In this document: positions 32,688-41,024 of the stretch, piece after piece
Position numbering within the stretch: position 1 is the first letter of the stretch
How the letters are laid out: every line of letters starts with the position of its first letter
DNA from: an uncultured Clostridia bacterium
GTDB lineage: Bacteria; Bacillota; Clostridia; Oscillospirales; Ruminococcaceae
Length of the DNA: 61,658 nt
Direction: 5' to 3'
Assembly: GCA_947586185.1 (NCBI GenBank)
Contig: CANPXN010000014.1
Coordinates: 1 to 61,658, forward strand
The notes under the pieces: generated by a model
Told to the model about the DNA's origin: nothing
The model's database searches: none
Seen by the model: only the letters and a program-made list of their open reading frames with translations
Made by a program: the position numbers and the translations under genes

Positions 32688-33397
32688 TTCCAATCCTCCC
32701 TTGAAAGCCTCATATATTCAAATTTAGTCTTTTCATATCGGCTTCTGCTTAATGGCAACACTGTACCGTTATCAAGTATAACCTCATTACGCTTAATATA
32801 ATTAATAAATCTGAAATTCACAATAAAACTTTGATGAATTTTTATAAATCCGTAAGTGCAAAAAACTTCTTCAATATCTTTTAAATTACCGTTTGTTATA
32901 AAAGATTCATTCAGCAAATGTATGCTTAATTTGTGGCTCGATACCTCGATATACCTAATCCGCACAGGTTGAACCGCCTTTTTCCCATTCGATGTGGAAA
33001 ATATATATAAAGATTTGCTTCTATGCAATTTATCAATAAAATTATGTAATGCTTCTGGAATTTCTTCATCAAATCTTGATTTACGAATAAAACGAAATGG
33101 GGCAAATTTTATAGCGTCATACACAAGTTCATCCTTATTGGTAATAAAAACAATGTCAATGTTTTCTTCTTGCATTCTAATTATTTTAGCAATCTCCATT
33201 CCGGAAACTTCCGGCATATCAATATCTAAAAAAATAATGTCAAATTCTTTTTCTGTTATTTCTTTTAAGGCAATTTTACCAATTGTAAAATCTTGAATTT
33301 CAAATTCAACATTTAAATCATATAAAATCTTCTCAATTTTCTTATGAATCGAATTTAATATTATTTTCTCATCATCTACTATTGCAATCCTAATCAT
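32684..33397 (-). CDS. agrA: AgrA-like response regulator (REC + LytTR), module B
   Basis: A 237-residue regulator. The receiver domain has D8-D9 and phospho-acceptor D58 in I-F-L-D-I-D-M-P-E-V-S-G. The LytTR domain follows from about residue 135 with Y-I-E-V-S, I-H-Q-S-F-I-V-N and L-S-R-S-R-Y. The start is the ATG behind AGGGGTGA; the longer frame adds 11 residues. It is first in the module B operon, behind the promoter at 33417-33445. No pair of AgrA-type repeats as clear as those of module A was found in module B, so its targets are uncertain. Confidence 0.9.
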   Translation of the reverse strand: MIRIAIVDDEKIILNSIHKKIEKILYDLNVEFEIQDFTIGKIALKEITEKEFDIIFLDIDMPEVSGMEIAKIIRMQEENIDIVFITNKDELVYDAIKFAPFRFIRKSRFDEEIPEALHNFIDKLHRSKSLYIFSTSNGKKAVQPVRIRYIEVSSHKLSIHLLNESFITNGNLKDIEEVFCTYGFIKIHQSFIVNFRFINYIKRNEVILDNGTVLPLSRSRYEKTKFEYMRLSREDWK

Positions 33398-33416
33398 TTC
33401 ATCACCCCTGTATTCC

Positions 33417-33445
33417 ATAATATCACACATTTACATATATTTCAA
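33417..33445 (-). promoter_or_regulatory. Promoter of agr module B
   Basis: On the minus strand TTGAAA (33440-33445) and TATTAT (33417-33422) are 17 bases apart, 20 bases before the agrA ATG. It would drive agrA-agrC-agrB-agrD. Confidence 0.55.
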
Positions 33446-33498
33446 GAAATTTTCCGGAAAGCCTGTGATATAATAGAACTTAAGGGAGTAGTTTTGAC

Positions 33499-33518
33499 TT
33501 TCGTCAATTCCGCTAATT
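33499..33518. repeat. 20-bp inverted repeat flanking the integrase, copy 1
   Basis: TTTCGTCAATTCCGCTAATT. Its exact reverse complement lies at 34872-34891 on the other side of the integrase gene. It could be an arm-type integrase site or one half of an invertible segment. Confidence 0.6.
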
Positions 33519-33595
33519 AGTAAAATAAAAGTTGTAAACAGCGCAGAATAGGCAATTATCAAGTATCAAATTACAAAAAACTGACGGCTGAAAGC

Positions 33596-34696
33596 TTAAG
33601 CAGTAAGCTTCAGACGGCTTACATAATTTTTCTTCATCTGCATTGAAGAATGAACATAACGGTTTAGAGTAATGCTTGCGTCTGCATGACCGAGCAGTTC
33701 GCTTAAGGTTTTGGGATCAAATCCATTTTCAATGCAGACAGTTGCATAGGTATGGCGAAGCAAATGGAAGTTCACGTTTCTGATATCACAGATTTTTAGG
33801 ATAGACTTAAAACGGTTCTGCATGGTTCTCGGTTCGGTAGGCTTGCAGATTCCGGTGATGATGTAAAAGTTATCGCCTTTTCTTTTTGATTTTAAAATTG
33901 AAAGCAAAAATTCAGGAATCGGAATGGTGCGGATTGAGCTTTTGCTTTTTGGAGACCCTATAGCAACCTCTGATTTCCCATGCTTGTTGATTCGCTGAAC
34001 TGTTCTTTGTATAGAAATAGTTCCGTTTTCAAAATCAATATCGCTCCACTTTAAACCGCAAAGTTCTCCCACACGAAGTCCGGTAAAAAGGCACAGCAGT
34101 ACGGAAATATTAGTATTATTTTGATTGTGGATCAAATAATTTTCAAGTCTTTTTCTCTCAAAAGCGTTCAGCACATCGGTCTGCTTTTTTTCTATTTTAG
34201 GCATGGTAAAATGTGTTTCTCGAACCCCATACTCTCTTGCCGCATAAGTTTCAATACTGCGGTAAACGGTCATAATATCACGAACAGACTTTGCAGAAAG
34301 ACCGCCCTTGCCATTGAGTCTGCCGTGATTTAACTTGATATGAATAAAATCATTAAGCTTGCCTGTGGTCAGATTCTGCATATACTCACCGCCTAAAATC
34401 GGCAGAATATGCTTTGAAATAATGTTTTCATAGTTAGCATAGCTTGATTCCTTGACACGCAATTTTGCTGAAGGAAGCCACTGCTCTGCAGCATCACGAA
34501 CAGTCAGTTTTATTGCTGAAACGTTGTGATTTTGTTTGATAGAATACACTTCCGACATCTTTTCCTTGACCTCGGAAAGTGTTCTTGCGTATACAGATTT
34601 ATACTTGATTTTTCCGTTATCTTGATAACCAACAGGAACACGTCCTTCGAACCTACCGTCCTTGCGCTTGTATATATTGCTCCCTCTTTTAGCCAT
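33596..34696 (-). CDS. int: Tyrosine recombinase/integrase
   Basis: A 366-residue integrase of the Tn916 Int-like type. It has an N-terminal AP2-like arm-binding segment (I-Y-K-R-K-D-G-R-F-E-G-R), a SAM-like core-binding domain and a catalytic domain with the full set of residues: Arg in F-T-G-L-R-V-G-E-L, the H-L-L-R-H-T motif, L-L-G-H-A-D and the nucleophile in L-N-R-Y-V-H-S near residue 347. It is presumably the integrase and excisionase partner for the relaxase-bearing element starting at 34932. No excisionase gene was recognised nearby. The gene is bounded by a 20-bp perfect inverted repeat on each side, which is unusual. Confidence 0.92.
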   Translation of the reverse strand: MAKRGSNIYKRKDGRFEGRVPVGYQDNGKIKYKSVYARTLSEVKEKMSEVYSIKQNHNVSAIKLTVRDAAEQWLPSAKLRVKESSYANYENIISKHILPILGGEYMQNLTTGKLNDFIHIKLNHGRLNGKGGLSAKSVRDIMTVYRSIETYAAREYGVRETHFTMPKIEKKQTDVLNAFERKRLENYLIHNQNNTNISVLLCLFTGLRVGELCGLKWSDIDFENGTISIQRTVQRINKHGKSEVAIGSPKSKSSIRTIPIPEFLLSILKSKRKGDNFYIITGICKPTEPRTMQNRFKSILKICDIRNVNFHLLRHTYATVCIENGFDPKTLSELLGHADASITLNRYVHSSMQMKKNYVSRLKLTA

Positions 34697-34871
34697 AAAA
34701 ATTCCTCCCGTGCGACTGAAATATGACGGTTTAAAAGCTTGAAAATCCGCTTTTCGACCTACTTTTCAGCTTTAATTTTTTTTAAAACACTTTACATTTA
34801 CAAAATTTATGATATAATAATCATATATTATCGTTAAATTCACTCGAAAATTGTCAAAAACCGCCTTCATC

Positions 34872-34891
34872 AATTAGCGGAATTGACGAAA
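34872..34891. repeat. 20-bp inverted repeat flanking the integrase, copy 2
   Basis: AATTAGCGGAATTGACGAAA, the exact reverse complement of 33499-33518. It lies in the 235-base gap between relaxase and integrase genes, which also contains A+T-rich promoter-like sequence. Confidence 0.6.
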
Positions 34892-34931
34892 AAAGGCGTA
34901 CTGAATTATTCAAATCCGATACGCTGATTTT

Positions 34932-36977
34932 TTAATATTCCTGTACTTGACCATGCTCCTGCTTAATACCAAGAGACTGTTTCTTCTCCTGAATTACTCT
35001 TTGCAGCTTGCTGTCAATCATTTTTCTGCCAGATTGAAAATTTCGGTGATAGTCGTCCTCAATACATCTGCTGAGATTTACAAATAAGCTGAAAACAGTA
35101 TTGTCAAGCATTTCGCTTTCAAACTTTTCAGTGTTGTCAATGATATACTGAGCGTACTCATTTCCTTGCTCTGCCGATTGATTCAAGAAGTGCATAGCTT
35201 TTTCTTGATCCTTTTCCAGACCGTCAGTGCCGAAAAGATAAAGCCTGCCAAGCTGATAGCTTGACCACATATTCTTATCGGCTGATTTTTCAAGGTATGA
35301 AACTGCTTTTTGAATATCATATTTTTCTTTTTGCAAATAAAGAGCACCAAGTGCATACTGCGTGTATTCGTTATTTTCGGCAGACAGCAGATACCTTTCT
35401 GCCTTATCCAAATCCCGCTTAACTACTTTACCTTTTAAATACAAATTCCCCAATTTATAACAAGCAAAAGCTTTGCCGCTGTCAGCAAATTCAGTTAATA
35501 ACGGAATGCCTTTTTCAATATTTTGCGTAAAGTTTTTACCGCTGATATATTCAAATGCAAGCAGCCGTTTTGCGTATTGGTTTCCAAGTTCAGCAGACTT
35601 TTCAAAATATTCAACAGCTTTCTTATTATCAATCGGAGTACCCAATCCTTTAAGGTACATCATGCCTATCTGATACTGCAAGTAAGGTTTTATTTTCTTT
35701 GCTTTAGACTCGATTTGTAATAATCCCTTCAATGCTTTTTCATAAAACTTACACGATTTTTCATTGTCTTTTAAACCTGATTCTTCCATAGAATAGAGCT
35801 TTCCCAGATCGTGGAGAGCAAGAACATTATTTGATTCTGACATTAATATTTTCTCAGCTTTTTGGTAATCATCAAGTATTGATTCCTTACTTAAAATCAA
35901 TTTGTGAGCTTCTTTGTAAGAATCGCTCCACTTGATATACAATCGGTTCTGCGGAGAATCTTCAACGCTATCAATTAATGCTTCATCAATTTGCGAAGTA
36001 GTATCCCAGTTTATTTCTGCAGGCTCAGGAATTTCTATTTCCATATCAAACGTAGGAAAATCCATTTCTAATACAGTCTGAACGATCATATTTTTAACCG
36101 ACCTGAATTCCTTGTTATCAACGAGCGATGGAAAATTAACTTTAACAGATGAGTATACATCATGCTTCTGCTGCTCCATTTCGCACCACAGATCGTACAT
36201 CTTCTTGACCGAATCGTTATCCGCAAGCCTTGAAAAGATTTCATCAACGGTTTTCTTAACGTCAAGCTTGAGATAACCATACACTTTCTTGCCTTTTGAT
36301 TCTGCAAGCTGAGTACGCAGCTTTGCAACAAGATTTATAAGTTCCATATCAAAATTATTATTCTGAGAAATTTTTTCAACAAGACTTTTCATAAGCTGCT
36401 CCGACTCTTTTTTAAGTAGATTGCGCAAGTCTGTCTGCTGCTCGTAGAGGTGGTGAAGTTCATCATAGTAGATATCGTTTGCAAATCCGCTGCGGATTTT
36501 TTCTATACCATGATTCGTAAGAAAACCCTCACGTTCATTTTCTGAATAGACAATAATATGAACGTGGGGATTTGTTTCCTTATCATGAAAAGCAGCGTAC
36601 CAGCGAAGATTTTTCAAATCAATTTTTTGATTCTTCGCTATATTCGGAATCTGTCTGATAACCAGATCACGCCAAGCATTCAGATTATCGTAACCCATTT
36701 TCTGAGCGTCATCTCTGCGAAGAGAAACCACATGAGTATAAACATTTCCGCTGTGATTGGCAACTTCTTTTGCAACCTTTTCAAGATTTATCGGATCATC
36801 TTTTTCATTAAAAAGTCCGTGGGAATTCGGACGGTTAGCAAGATAACCAACATAATTTTCACGCTCGCTGACCGTCGGAACAGAACCCTCACGGGTAGCA
36901 ATGTATTTCACATAATTTTTCAGTTTCTTTTTTGAGCCGCTTTTTAAGTAGCGGCTCGTGACAATAATTTTCGGCAT
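34932..36977 (-). CDS. MobP-type relaxase fused to Sel1/TPR repeats
   Basis: A 681-residue relaxase. The N-terminal 260 residues carry the MobP2/MobP3-like nicking domain: V-K-Y-I-A-T-R-E-G near residue 23 with the probable nucleophile tyrosine, Y-V-G-Y-L-A-N-R-P near 42, and the metal-binding H-D-K-E-T-N-P-H-V-H-I-I near 130. A helical linker follows, and from about residue 380 to 650 there are roughly seven Sel1-like repeats of the form A-x-x-x-L-G-x-L-Y-x-x-G...A-x-x-Y-x-x-x-A. The repeats probably form a docking surface for the coupling protein or MobC. The gene follows the MobC-like gene by four bases, with AAAGAG before the ATG. It is the only relaxase in the window. Confidence 0.9.
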   Translation of the reverse strand: MPKIIVTSRYLKSGSKKKLKNYVKYIATREGSVPTVSERENYVGYLANRPNSHGLFNEKDDPINLEKVAKEVANHSGNVYTHVVSLRRDDAQKMGYDNLNAWRDLVIRQIPNIAKNQKIDLKNLRWYAAFHDKETNPHVHIIVYSENEREGFLTNHGIEKIRSGFANDIYYDELHHLYEQQTDLRNLLKKESEQLMKSLVEKISQNNNFDMELINLVAKLRTQLAESKGKKVYGYLKLDVKKTVDEIFSRLADNDSVKKMYDLWCEMEQQKHDVYSSVKVNFPSLVDNKEFRSVKNMIVQTVLEMDFPTFDMEIEIPEPAEINWDTTSQIDEALIDSVEDSPQNRLYIKWSDSYKEAHKLILSKESILDDYQKAEKILMSESNNVLALHDLGKLYSMEESGLKDNEKSCKFYEKALKGLLQIESKAKKIKPYLQYQIGMMYLKGLGTPIDNKKAVEYFEKSAELGNQYAKRLLAFEYISGKNFTQNIEKGIPLLTEFADSGKAFACYKLGNLYLKGKVVKRDLDKAERYLLSAENNEYTQYALGALYLQKEKYDIQKAVSYLEKSADKNMWSSYQLGRLYLFGTDGLEKDQEKAMHFLNQSAEQGNEYAQYIIDNTEKFESEMLDNTVFSLFVNLSRCIEDDYHRNFQSGRKMIDSKLQRVIQEKKQSLGIKQEHGQVQEY

Positions 36978-36981
36978 TTAA

Positions 36982-37386
36982 TCACTCTTTCTGATACTCC
37001 ACAGCGTCCTCGTAGTCGATGATGCCGTTGATTTTTCTGACCTCTGTAACACACATCGCATGAAGATTTTTCAGCGTTTCATCGTCCACATCATTCATCG
37101 CAGCTGTCATATGCGATAGCTTTCCCAGTTCCACAGCCACTTTAAAAATCAACCGTGCAAGCCGCTGCTCCGTACCTTTTATTTGCGCCTTGACCGTTTC
37201 GGTTATCATAGGAGAAATATAATTCACGTTTTTTTCCTCGTCAAGATATCCTACATAAAATTTTATCGCCTTTTCAATGAACTCACTCTGTGACTTGCAG
37301 TTGTCATTTTTGTAGTGAACCTCCACATCTTTCAGCGTTTCGGGATATGCCCACAGCGGAAATTTCACTTTGTTCTGAAAACTCAT
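36982..37386 (-). CDS. MobC-like relaxosome accessory protein
   Basis: A 134-residue protein with an N-terminal ribbon-helix-helix-like region (V-K-F-P-L-W-A-Y-P-E-T-L then S-Q-S-E-F-I-E-K-A-I-K-F) and the same helical C-terminus as the orphan copy at 3698-4093; from S-P-M-I-T-E-T-V to the end the two are nearly identical. GGAGGT lies 7 bases before the ATG. Directly upstream is the oriT-like region and directly downstream the relaxase, the classical relaxosome order. It should bind the TTACAACCCC-type repeats. Confidence 0.82.
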   Translation of the reverse strand: MSFQNKVKFPLWAYPETLKDVEVHYKNDNCKSQSEFIEKAIKFYVGYLDEEKNVNYISPMITETVKAQIKGTEQRLARLIFKVAVELGKLSHMTAAMNDVDDETLKNLHAMCVTEVRKINGIIDYEDAVEYQKE

Positions 37387-37390
37387 TTTT

Positions 37391-37562
37391 ATACCTCCAA
37401 CTCCTTTATAAACGCCGTATTTACGTTATTTTCTGCGGTTACAACTCCTAAATTTGAAAAAGGCTGAATTTACAACCCCTTTGCTTAAAATTTCATAAAC
37501 CTCGCAGAATGGCGGTCGGCTTTGCCGTCCGCTGTAACTGTATCGGGGTTGCAACCCCGATA
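37391..37562 (-). other. oriT-like region with iterons and hairpins (copy 2)
   Basis: Repeats TTACAACTCCTAAA (37439) and TTACAACCCC (37470), plus a weaker CCAACTCCTTTA near 37398, precede the hairpin GGCGGTCGGC-TTT-GCCGTCCGC; the 30 bases 37506-37535 are identical to 4223-4252. A perfect 22-bp palindrome, TATCGGGGTT-GC-type, follows at 37541-37562. Placement upstream of mobC and the relaxase strongly suggests the origin of transfer. The 37563-37746 stretch holds two more stems (CGGAGGATAG...CTATCCTCCG and CACGG...CCGTG) and no gene. Confidence 0.7.
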
Positions 37563-37746
37563 CTTTAACTTGCAATATATTCTCTCTGCCCATTTTCCCC
37601 TCAAACCCTCCCGAATTCCATTGCCCCCCTATTTTCAAACTCTGCGACAAACGCCTGTATTTGCCCTTGAACGCTCTCGGAGGATAGTTATCCCACTATC
37701 CCTCCGAAAACGCCACACGAGGGCACACGGTGCGAACCGTGGCGAG

Positions 37747-37983
37747 TTACTGCTCTGATTGATTTTCTGATTCGATAGGAGGAGCAGTCTTTGTTTTGCG
37801 TGGAGGCTTTTTAGCCGCCGTCAATTCGATAAATTCTCGGACGTTGGACGGTACATACTTTTGATAGAGCTGCTCTGAAAACTTTTCAAGTTCCTCCGGC
37901 AGCTTCATATTTTTCTGCCCCAGATACATCTCCAGAGCCGCTAACTTTTCCGCTTCTACGCTCACTGCAACCGACTTTTTCAC
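37747..37983 (-). CDS. DUF6103-like small protein
   Basis: A 78-residue protein: M-K-K-S-V-A-V-S-V-E-A-E-K-L-A-A-L then Y-V-P-S-N-V-R-E-F-I-E near residue 42 and a basic, Pro/Lys-rich tail. This matches the small DUF6103-type proteins found beside mobilisation genes in Firmicute elements, possibly ribbon-helix-helix regulators. Its start overlaps the end of the previous gene by four bases. The exact DUF number is from memory; function is unknown. Confidence 0.65.
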   Translation of the reverse strand: MKKSVAVSVEAEKLAALEMYLGQKNMKLPEELEKFSEQLYQKYVPSNVREFIELTAAKKPPRKTKTAPPIESENQSEQ

Positions 37984-39137
37984 AGGTTCATACCTCCCAT
38001 TTCCATTTCAAAATCTTCTTCTATATCTTCTTCAAAGTCCTCATCAAGCTGCTGCTCAGGCTGAACAGTCAGCGCGGAATACAGCTCATGACCTCTGCCG
38101 GAAATCGCTCCGTATGACGTAACCTCGCCGCCTGTTTGTGCTAAAATCTTCATGCTGAAGTCGTACAGATTCATATTATTAAGCGCTGAAACATCAAAAT
38201 TTGTGGGCAGATTTCTCGACAGATACGCCCTGCCAAACTCGTTATAATCCTGAACAGATTGGTCAAATTCATACTCCGACAGCCTGTCAAGGGCGGCTGC
38301 CGCATCGGAAACATCATTGATATTTTCAGTTTCCATAACCGCTTTTAACTTCACAAAATCATTGTGAGACAGCTCCGAAAGCGACTTTGCAAGCTGATTC
38401 AATATGCTGATTTTTATTTCGGAATTAAAGGATTTTTTTGTGATGCCGGGCAGTGCCGACTGAAATTCAAGACACTTCATTTCGCTCAGATACAAATGTG
38501 TTTCTTCGTCAAAAGGCATCGTTACCCAATGCGCTTGTTCCCTTTTTTCAGAATTTGGAGCGACCAAAAGTCTGAAGAAACAAGGTTCGGGTCTGCCGAT
38601 TTCGATATTGATATCCGGCGGCTCATAGCCCGACGTTACGCAGTAACAGCCGTCGATAAACTTGCCGCCGTCACGTTCTTGAAATATGCTGCCGATCTTA
38701 TCACGGTCAAGAAGCTCCAGAATTTCATCGGAACAGCTTTCAAGTTCCGGCATCATTTCGTTTTCAATGACCGTTTCACCGAGTTCATAGCAGCTTTGAC
38801 AAGGATAAACCATTACGGAATCCAGTCCGTAAGTCATCAGCAGCATATCCTCAAAACCACTTTCGGGATTGGAAACCAACAGACTTTTAAACGCTGTCAT
38901 CTCCATAAATTCAAGCTTTTCAAGCCTTTCTGCGAACAGGTTAAGTCTGTAAATATCCGCCGAAAATTCCTTATCGCATATGCCCATCGGCAGTTCCATA
39001 TTGTCATATTTTGAAATCTCAAAGCGCACAACCGACTCCCTTTGCTTAAGCTTATCAAGAGCATCTTCCATTTCAAACGCTGTCATCGGAAACTTTACCG
39101 ACAGTCCATAACCGTTATTTTTTAAATAAATTCTCAT
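37980..39137 (-). CDS. Element accessory protein with acidic C-terminal tail (two-domain)
   Basis: A 385-residue protein with what look like two related halves, each with a helical N-L-F-A-E-R-L or Y-E-F-D-Q-S-V type segment and a Y-G-L/Y-G-A turn; this faintly recalls ArdA-like antirestriction proteins, but I do not claim the family. A Cys-containing stretch (C-Q-S-C-Y-E-L) lies near residue 135. The end is strikingly acidic: E-D-F-E-E-D-I-E-E-D-F-E-M-E-M-G-G-M-N-L, the longest form of the tail found on other proteins in this window. GGAGGG before the ATG decides the start; the longer frame adds 15 residues. Function unknown. Confidence 0.65.
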   Translation of the reverse strand: MRIYLKNNGYGLSVKFPMTAFEMEDALDKLKQRESVVRFEISKYDNMELPMGICDKEFSADIYRLNLFAERLEKLEFMEMTAFKSLLVSNPESGFEDMLLMTYGLDSVMVYPCQSCYELGETVIENEMMPELESCSDEILELLDRDKIGSIFQERDGGKFIDGCYCVTSGYEPPDINIEIGRPEPCFFRLLVAPNSEKREQAHWVTMPFDEETHLYLSEMKCLEFQSALPGITKKSFNSEIKISILNQLAKSLSELSHNDFVKLKAVMETENINDVSDAAAALDRLSEYEFDQSVQDYNEFGRAYLSRNLPTNFDVSALNNMNLYDFSMKILAQTGGEVTSYGAISGRGHELYSALTVQPEQQLDEDFEEDIEEDFEMEMGGMNL

Positions 39138-39188
39138 TAAAACCCTCCTAAAAAAGCGGACTCTTTCGAATCCGCTTACCACATTTTT

Positions 39189-39476
39189 TTATAATTCTTT
39201 CAAATTAAGATTTTCACCCACAAACACGTCAATTATCATGCCTGCGCCATCACGGAATCCTGCTGAATAATTTTCTTCCGATACGATCATCGACAGCGAA
39301 TCCTGAATTGAAATCAGTTCATTAAGCAGTTTCCGCTGTTCCTCGGAAAGCTGTTCACTCAGCGTTTTCTGCACATTCAAGGACTTGTTTGCCAGCTTTT
39401 CATATTGCGAACCCTTTACCGTAACAGCCACCGATGGATTGATATTTCCGTTGAACAGTCGTTTTATAAACTCCAT
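39189..39476 (-). CDS. DUF6809-like protein
   Basis: A 95-residue helical protein: M-E-F-I-K-R-L-F-N-G-N-I-N-P at the start and a conserved end F-R-D-G-A-G-M-I-I-D-V-F near residue 80. This pattern (L-F-x-G-x-I-N-P ... G-F-R-x-G-A) fits the DUF6809 group, small proteins common in Clostridial conjugative elements. GAGGAAA precedes the chosen ATG; the frame could start seven codons earlier without a site. Function unknown. Confidence 0.65.
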   Translation of the reverse strand: MEFIKRLFNGNINPSVAVTVKGSQYEKLANKSLNVQKTLSEQLSEEQRKLLNELISIQDSLSMIVSEENYSAGFRDGAGMIIDVFVGENLNLKEL

Positions 39477-39556
39477 TTTCCTCGCCTCCACCAACAATAT
39501 ATCACAATTTTAATCGGAAAGCTATCACCAAAGCCGACAAGATTTCGGCTGCAAAA

Positions 39557-41023
39557 TTACGGTTTCTGTACATAACTGATGTAAGGGATTTGAAGCCAGT
39601 GCGTCCATTCCCGCCCTGCAAGCTGCGTTCTTGTCACGCCTCTGAGAGTATTCATGGCTTCAATTACCTCGCCGTTACCGATATAAATCCCGATGTGACC
39701 GTCCACCCAAACAGCAAGTCCGGGGACTTCCGGAATGGTATCTATCGTGCCTTTTACGGTTGCATTGGCGAACATCGCATTCGCTCCAACATCCATCATG
39801 CCGTTTGAACCTACCCTTATCTCGCCGCTTGCGCTGTCGTACCAACCATATCCTTTAATCAAGCCAACGCAGTCGGCACAGCGCTTTCCCATCCAATTCT
39901 GACGGATGAAATCCATATAATCCGTGACCTCGCCGCCGAAAACAGCGGCTCTGTCCTGAAGCAGACCCTCTGTCAGAACATTGCCGTAAGTGCCGTAAAT
40001 ATACCCCCAACCTGAGTTGTGAGCTTGAATTGCCCACTGCACCAGTCCAAGATTATTTTTCTTCTTTTCGTCATATTCCTCAAAAGAAATGTTAGTATTG
40101 TACGCTGCTCCGCTGATTGAAGTCCATGAATTCCATGCACCATTGGCAACCTTATCCTTAGTCACATACCCCAAATTTTTCGAGGCGAAAACGACCTCTC
40201 CATCGCCGATATACACTCCATAATTAGTGCCGTCGGACAAAATATTTCCTGCCTCATCCGGCATTTTATCAAGACCGCCTTTGGAAGTGAAATGCAGACT
40301 GCTCGGCTCGCTGTTAAACACTTTTTGCTCCGGATCGTACCTGAGATAGCCAAGTATCAAGCCTGCGCTGTCGGCATATCGGATTCGATCGGATTCATCT
40401 CTTTCGCCGAAAGAACCGTCCTTGTATCCCCAACCGGAGAAGTACGCATTCTCTGCCCAAGCCGCAAGATCGGCTGCATTTTTGCTTTTGGAATCCCCAA
40501 ACATATACTGATTCATAGTTGCGTTCATGACCCAAGTGTAGCTTTTCATAAACTCATTGTAGTCTATTTTCAGACCGTAAGCAGAGTTTAAAGCGTCTAT
40601 CAAAGCCTTATCATCAGTGGATTTTTTAAACAGATCAGCATAAGACTGCGCATTGAAATCTTGCACATTTTCCAAAAAAGACAAATATATGAGCTGCGCT
40701 TTTATTGTCTGATCTTTGCAATCAACATCCGTCATAGCATCCTCGATTGCCTGTCCCTGATTCTGCAAATTTACAAGCTGCGCCTGCTTATCGCTGTCCA
40801 GACTTTGCATAAAAGCTGCCTCGTTAAACAGACTTTTGTCTATTTCAGGCGGCTCTATTTCCATATTTCCGAGGCTTGCTATCACCACAACCGGAATACA
40901 AAGCAGTCCCAGAAAACCACAGATTATGCTCCCGATCACCACAAACAGCTTGCCTCTCAACTCCTTGTCGCTGAGAATAAATGCGGCTATTTTTTTCAAA
41001 GCCGCCGCAACTGCTGCTGACAT
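39557..41023 (-). CDS. Conjugation-associated NlpC/P60 hydrolase with duplicated domain
   Basis: A 488-residue membrane-anchored cell-wall hydrolase. One membrane segment lies at about residues 27-51, then a helical stalk (homologous to the fragment at 54-323), then two NlpC/P60-like domains. The C-terminal domain has the catalytic Cys in R-C-A-D-C-V-G-L-I-K-G-Y and His in G-H-I-G-I-Y-I-G-N-G. The first domain is its duplicate but has Ser in Y-A-D-S-A-G-L-I-L-G-Y and Y-G-V-Y-I-G-D-G, so both catalytic residues are lost. Such enzymes open peptidoglycan for the transfer channel (VirB1-like role). The start is two bases after the VirB4 stop. Confidence 0.85.
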   Translation of the reverse strand: MSAAVAAALKKIAAFILSDKELRGKLFVVIGSIICGFLGLLCIPVVVIASLGNMEIEPPEIDKSLFNEAAFMQSLDSDKQAQLVNLQNQGQAIEDAMTDVDCKDQTIKAQLIYLSFLENVQDFNAQSYADLFKKSTDDKALIDALNSAYGLKIDYNEFMKSYTWVMNATMNQYMFGDSKSKNAADLAAWAENAYFSGWGYKDGSFGERDESDRIRYADSAGLILGYLRYDPEQKVFNSEPSSLHFTSKGGLDKMPDEAGNILSDGTNYGVYIGDGEVVFASKNLGYVTKDKVANGAWNSWTSISGAAYNTNISFEEYDEKKKNNLGLVQWAIQAHNSGWGYIYGTYGNVLTEGLLQDRAAVFGGEVTDYMDFIRQNWMGKRCADCVGLIKGYGWYDSASGEIRVGSNGMMDVGANAMFANATVKGTIDTIPEVPGLAVWVDGHIGIYIGNGEVIEAMNTLRGVTRTQLAGREWTHWLQIPYISYVQKP

Positions 41024-41024
41024 C

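Noticed and set aside
37426-37650. Minus-strand frame of 74 codons over the oriT-like region
   Set aside because: It reads through the hairpins and iterons, has no ribosome-binding site, and no counterpart at the 4.2-kb oriT-like site.
37980-39137. Firm assignment as ArdA antirestriction protein
   Set aside because: Only vague similarity in helical pattern; the characteristic acidic ArdA motifs were not found.
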